A stretch of DNA of 64,000 nt from NCBI GenBank assembly GCA_017464025.1, contig JAFUEI010000071.1:1-64000 (forward strand), given 5' to 3'. The notes under the pieces were generated by a model, which saw only the letters and a list, made by a program, of their open reading frames with translations, was not told the origin of the DNA and ran no database searches. Position numbers and translations under genes: made by a program. This stretch comes from Paludibacteraceae bacterium. Lineage in GTDB: Bacteria; Bacteroidota; Bacteroidia; Bacteroidales; Paludibacteraceae. Shown in pieces: positions 61,709 to 64,000 of the stretch. Position 1 is the first letter of the stretch. The number at the start of each line of letters is the position of its first letter.

Positions 61709-63694
61709 GTGATACCCAAAGAAACCATAGACCAGATCTACACCACCGCCCGGATAGAGGAGGTGATAGGCGACTACATGACGCTACGGCGCCGCGGGGC
61801 CAACCTGTGGGGCAACTGTCCGTTCCACGACGAGAAGACGCCCTCGTTCTCCGTGTCGCCGGTCAAAGGCATCTACAAATGCTTCGGCTGCGGCAAGGCT
61901 GGCAATGCGGTAAACTTCGTGATGGAATATGAGAAATGCTCGTACGTCGAGGCTTTGAAGCAGATTGCGAAGAAATACCACATCGAGGTCAAGGAGAAAG
62001 AGCTGACCGAGGAGGAGAAGCGCCAGGAGGACGAACGGGAATCGATGTTCAAGACGAACGAATGGGCCAACAAATGGTTCCAGCAGCAACTATGGGAGAC
62101 GGAAGAAGGTCAGAACATAGGCTTGAGCTACTTCATAAGCCGCGGCTTGCGTGAAGACATCATCCGCAAGTTCCAGTTAGGCTATTCCCCCGAGCGCAAC
62201 GCCCTCTACCGGGCCGCCCAGCAAGCCGGCTGGGCGAACGAATACTTGGAGAAGACCGGCCTATGCGGCATCTCGCTGCACGACGGCCGGCGCTACGACC
62301 GCTTCCGCGACCGCGTTATTTTCCCGATATTCACCATATCAGGCAAGGTGGTGGCCTTTGCGGGCCGCATCCTCAAAGACAAGAAGGGCACGGGCAAATA
62401 CATCAACTCGCCAGATTCAGCCATCTACAACAAGTATAACGAGTTGTATGGTCTGTTTCAAGCCAAGCAAGAGATTGACAAGCAGAATATGTGCTATTTG
62501 GTGGAGGGACAGATGGATGTCATCTCGATGCATATAGCGGGCATCCAGAACGTGGTTAGCTCGGGCGGAACCTCCCTCACCCACCACCAAATACTGCTCC
62601 TACACCGACTGACGGAGAATGTGACCCTCCTCTACGACGGCGATGCAGCGGGCATACACGCCGCTCTGCGCGGCATCGACATGCTGTTGGAAGAAGGGAT
62701 GAACCTCAAGGTGGTGCTTCTGCCCGACGGCGAAGACCCCGACTCATTATCGCGGAAGATGAATGCCGTTGATTTCCAACAGTTTCTGCAGGACAACAGT
62801 CAGGACTTCATCCGCTTCAAGACCGCCCTGCTACTGAAGGACGCCCAGAACGACCCCATCAAGCGGAGCCAAGTGATAAAGGACATCGTACAATCTATCA
62901 GCGTCATACCTGACCGCATCACGCGGCAGGTGTATATAAAAGACTGCTCGAACATGCTCGGCATCCGCGAAGACGAGCTGAACCGCGAGACACTGAGGCT
63001 GCGGCAGGAGAAATACGACAAGAAAGGGGCCGGTAAAAGGGACGCAAGAGAGGTGCAGGATGAGCCGGAGCCGCAGGAAGAACAGACGAGCACGCCTGCC
63101 GCCCCCCCCAGCACTCCACAACCCGTCCTGCCGACCCTGTCGGACCGACTGGACCAGAACATCTGCAACCTGCTACAGGTGATTGTCCGCTACGGCGAAT
63201 ACCCGCTGTTTGACACGACCGTAGGCAACTACGTATTGGAGGAGCTACAGAACGACCAGATACACTTCGAGAATCCGCTGTACGAAGAGGTACTCGGCGA
63301 GTTTCGCGCACACAAGGATGACGAGGGCTTCCAGGCAGAGACCTTCTTCAAATACCATCCGGACAGCCGAATCAGCAGTTTTGCCATCGGACTGATAAGC
63401 GAGCCCTACGAACTGAGCCGGATATACAGCCACAAGAACATCTCGGAGAATATCAAGGCAGAGACCAAGATGCCGACCGATGCCGACCGATTGACCGACC
63501 TTGTCCCCCAACTGATGCTGGAGCTGAAGCTGACCATCATCAAAGAACAGCAGCTCTATATACGCGAAGCACTGAAGCACGCCCAAGAGAACAACCAGGC
63601 CGCCGAGATTATGGAGCTGATGCGGCAGGAGATGCAGTACAAAGATGTAGAGCGGCAGCTATGTAAACTGCTCGGAAGCAGAATACGGGGGTAG
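61709..63694 (+). CDS. dnaG: DNA primase
   Basis: This 661-aa primase makes RNA primers for replication. The CHC2 zinc finger is CPFHDEKTPSFSV with CFGCGKAGNAV (about 38-71). The TOPRIM domain shows VEGQMDVI (about 265), SSGGTSLT and LLYDGDAAG (about 309). A Pro/Glu-rich linker (about 450-475) precedes the C-terminal helicase-binding domain. The start is GTG at 61709. It is preceded closely by the barrel gene. Confidence 0.97.
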   Translation: MIPKETIDQIYTTARIEEVIGDYMTLRRRGANLWGNCPFHDEKTPSFSVSPVKGIYKCFGCGKAGNAVNFVMEYEKCSYVEALKQIAKKYHIEVKEKELTEEEKRQEDERESMFKTNEWANKWFQQQLWETEEGQNIGLSYFISRGLREDIIRKFQLGYSPERNALYRAAQQAGWANEYLEKTGLCGISLHDGRRYDRFRDRVIFPIFTISGKVVAFAGRILKDKKGTGKYINSPDSAIYNKYNELYGLFQAKQEIDKQNMCYLVEGQMDVISMHIAGIQNVVSSGGTSLTHHQILLLHRLTENVTLLYDGDAAGIHAALRGIDMLLEEGMNLKVVLLPDGEDPDSLSRKMNAVDFQQFLQDNSQDFIRFKTALLLKDAQNDPIKRSQVIKDIVQSISVIPDRITRQVYIKDCSNMLGIREDELNRETLRLRQEKYDKKGAGKRDAREVQDEPEPQEEQTSTPAAPPSTPQPVLPTLSDRLDQNICNLLQVIVRYGEYPLFDTTVGNYVLEELQNDQIHFENPLYEEVLGEFRAHKDDEGFQAETFFKYHPDSRISSFAIGLISEPYELSRIYSHKNISENIKAETKMPTDADRLTDLVPQLMLELKLTIIKEQQLYIREALKHAQENNQAAEIMELMRQEMQYKDVERQLCKLLGSRIRG

Positions 63695-63732
63695 GCGGTA
63701 ATTAAAAATAAAAAAGTAAAGAAGGACGGAGT

Positions 63733-64000
63733 ATGTTGTTTCCTACTATCATATACGGTCCGGTGCACAGCCGACGACTCGGTTTGTCGCTGGGCATCAA
63801 CCTGATGCCCACGGCTGCCAAACTGTGTACCTTCAACTGCATCTACTGCGAATGCGGCTGGAACAGACCGGTGGACCATCCCGTGCTCCCCACGCGCGGG
63901 GAAGTGAAAGAAGCTTTGGAGAAGGCGCTCGCCGGGCAAACCGAGATGCCGGATGTGCTCACCTTTTCCGGCAACGGCGAACCGACACTGCATCCCGACT
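63733..64000 (+). CDS. Radical SAM protein (partial, cut by window end)
   Basis: 89 codons are visible. The start (MLFPTIIYGPVHSRRLGLSLGIN, 1-23) and the cluster motif CTFNCIYCECGW (CxxxCxxC) mark a radical SAM enzyme, and GNGEPTLHPD fits the COG0731-like family of Bacteroidales. The substrate is unknown. The gene continues past the window edge and starts 38 bp after dnaG. Confidence 0.85.
   Translation, partial: MLFPTIIYGPVHSRRLGLSLGINLMPTAAKLCTFNCIYCECGWNRPVDHPVLPTRGEVKEALEKALAGQTEMPDVLTFSGNGEPTLHPD

Overview
The window comes from a Bacteroidales chromosome. Evidence: promoters of the Bacteroidota type (TTTG or TTG, about 20 nt, then TAnnTTTG) stand before many genes; there is a SusC/SusD polysaccharide utilization locus (PUL); there are lineage-restricted families (GldE/GldD, DUF4270, DUF5063, DUF6377, a PcrB-like prenylglyceryl-phosphate synthase); and one protein carries a type IX secretion (T9SS) sorting domain. 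Most of the sequence is clearly GC-rich, so the AT-rich lipoprotein genes at 47.1-48.4 and 50.1-51.4 kb stand out. The genus cannot be named from the sequence alone.

Layout. 0-0.66 kb: a promoter leaving the window leftwards, a pyrimidine-rich repeat tract, then tRNA-Ser(UGA). 0.85-6.6 kb: a tightly overlapping plus-strand run, gldE-gldD-phosphopantetheinyl transferase-PcrB-like synthase-DUF5063-3'-5' exonuclease-RlmI-like methyltransferase, converging with a transglutaminase-like gene. 7.4-8.2 kb: a hairpin-rich gap and the gyrB leader. 8.2-17.7 kb: gyrB, a flotillin, a LOG-family protein, a GH16-fold protein without the catalytic motif, a KdsA-KdsC fusion, kdsD and a secreted nuclease-like protein. 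17.8-19.8 kb: the minus-strand queF-queC-queD-queE operon (preQ0/preQ1), whose promoter lies in a 94-bp tandem repeat. 20.2-26.3 kb: tadA, a PgpH-like 7TM-HD protein, mpl, dCMP deaminase and an S41 protease. 26.5-28.1 kb: proS.

28.2-41.4 kb, minus strand: a starch PUL in the transcription order DUF6377 regulator, susC, susD, a CBM26-like protein with a T9SS sorting domain, a CBM26-like lipoprotein, a GH13 amylase lipoprotein and a GH97 alpha-glucosidase. The set can bind starch at the surface, cut it, import the oligosaccharides and finish them to glucose. A large double hairpin separates the binding genes from the enzyme genes. pdxB and panC follow, and panC is divergent from a short GT5-like gene and a DUF4270 lipoprotein gene.

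45.6-51.8 kb is the most unusual part. A three-gene cassette (membrane-anchored HTH regulator, small polytopic membrane protein, AT-rich lipoprotein) occurs twice in tandem, with a third copy collapsed by an internal deletion. Each copy is preceded by a copy of the 3' end of the DUF4270 gene. I recognise no known system, and this is my main candidate for something undescribed.

52.0-64 kb: an alkaline phosphatase and a DUF2490-like protein with overlapping divergent promoters; recX and prmC; ribD; an outer-membrane biogenesis run (PpiC/SurA-like lipoprotein, SurA-like isomerase, OstA/LptA-like protein, beta-barrel protein); dnaG; and the start of a radical SAM gene cut by the window edge.
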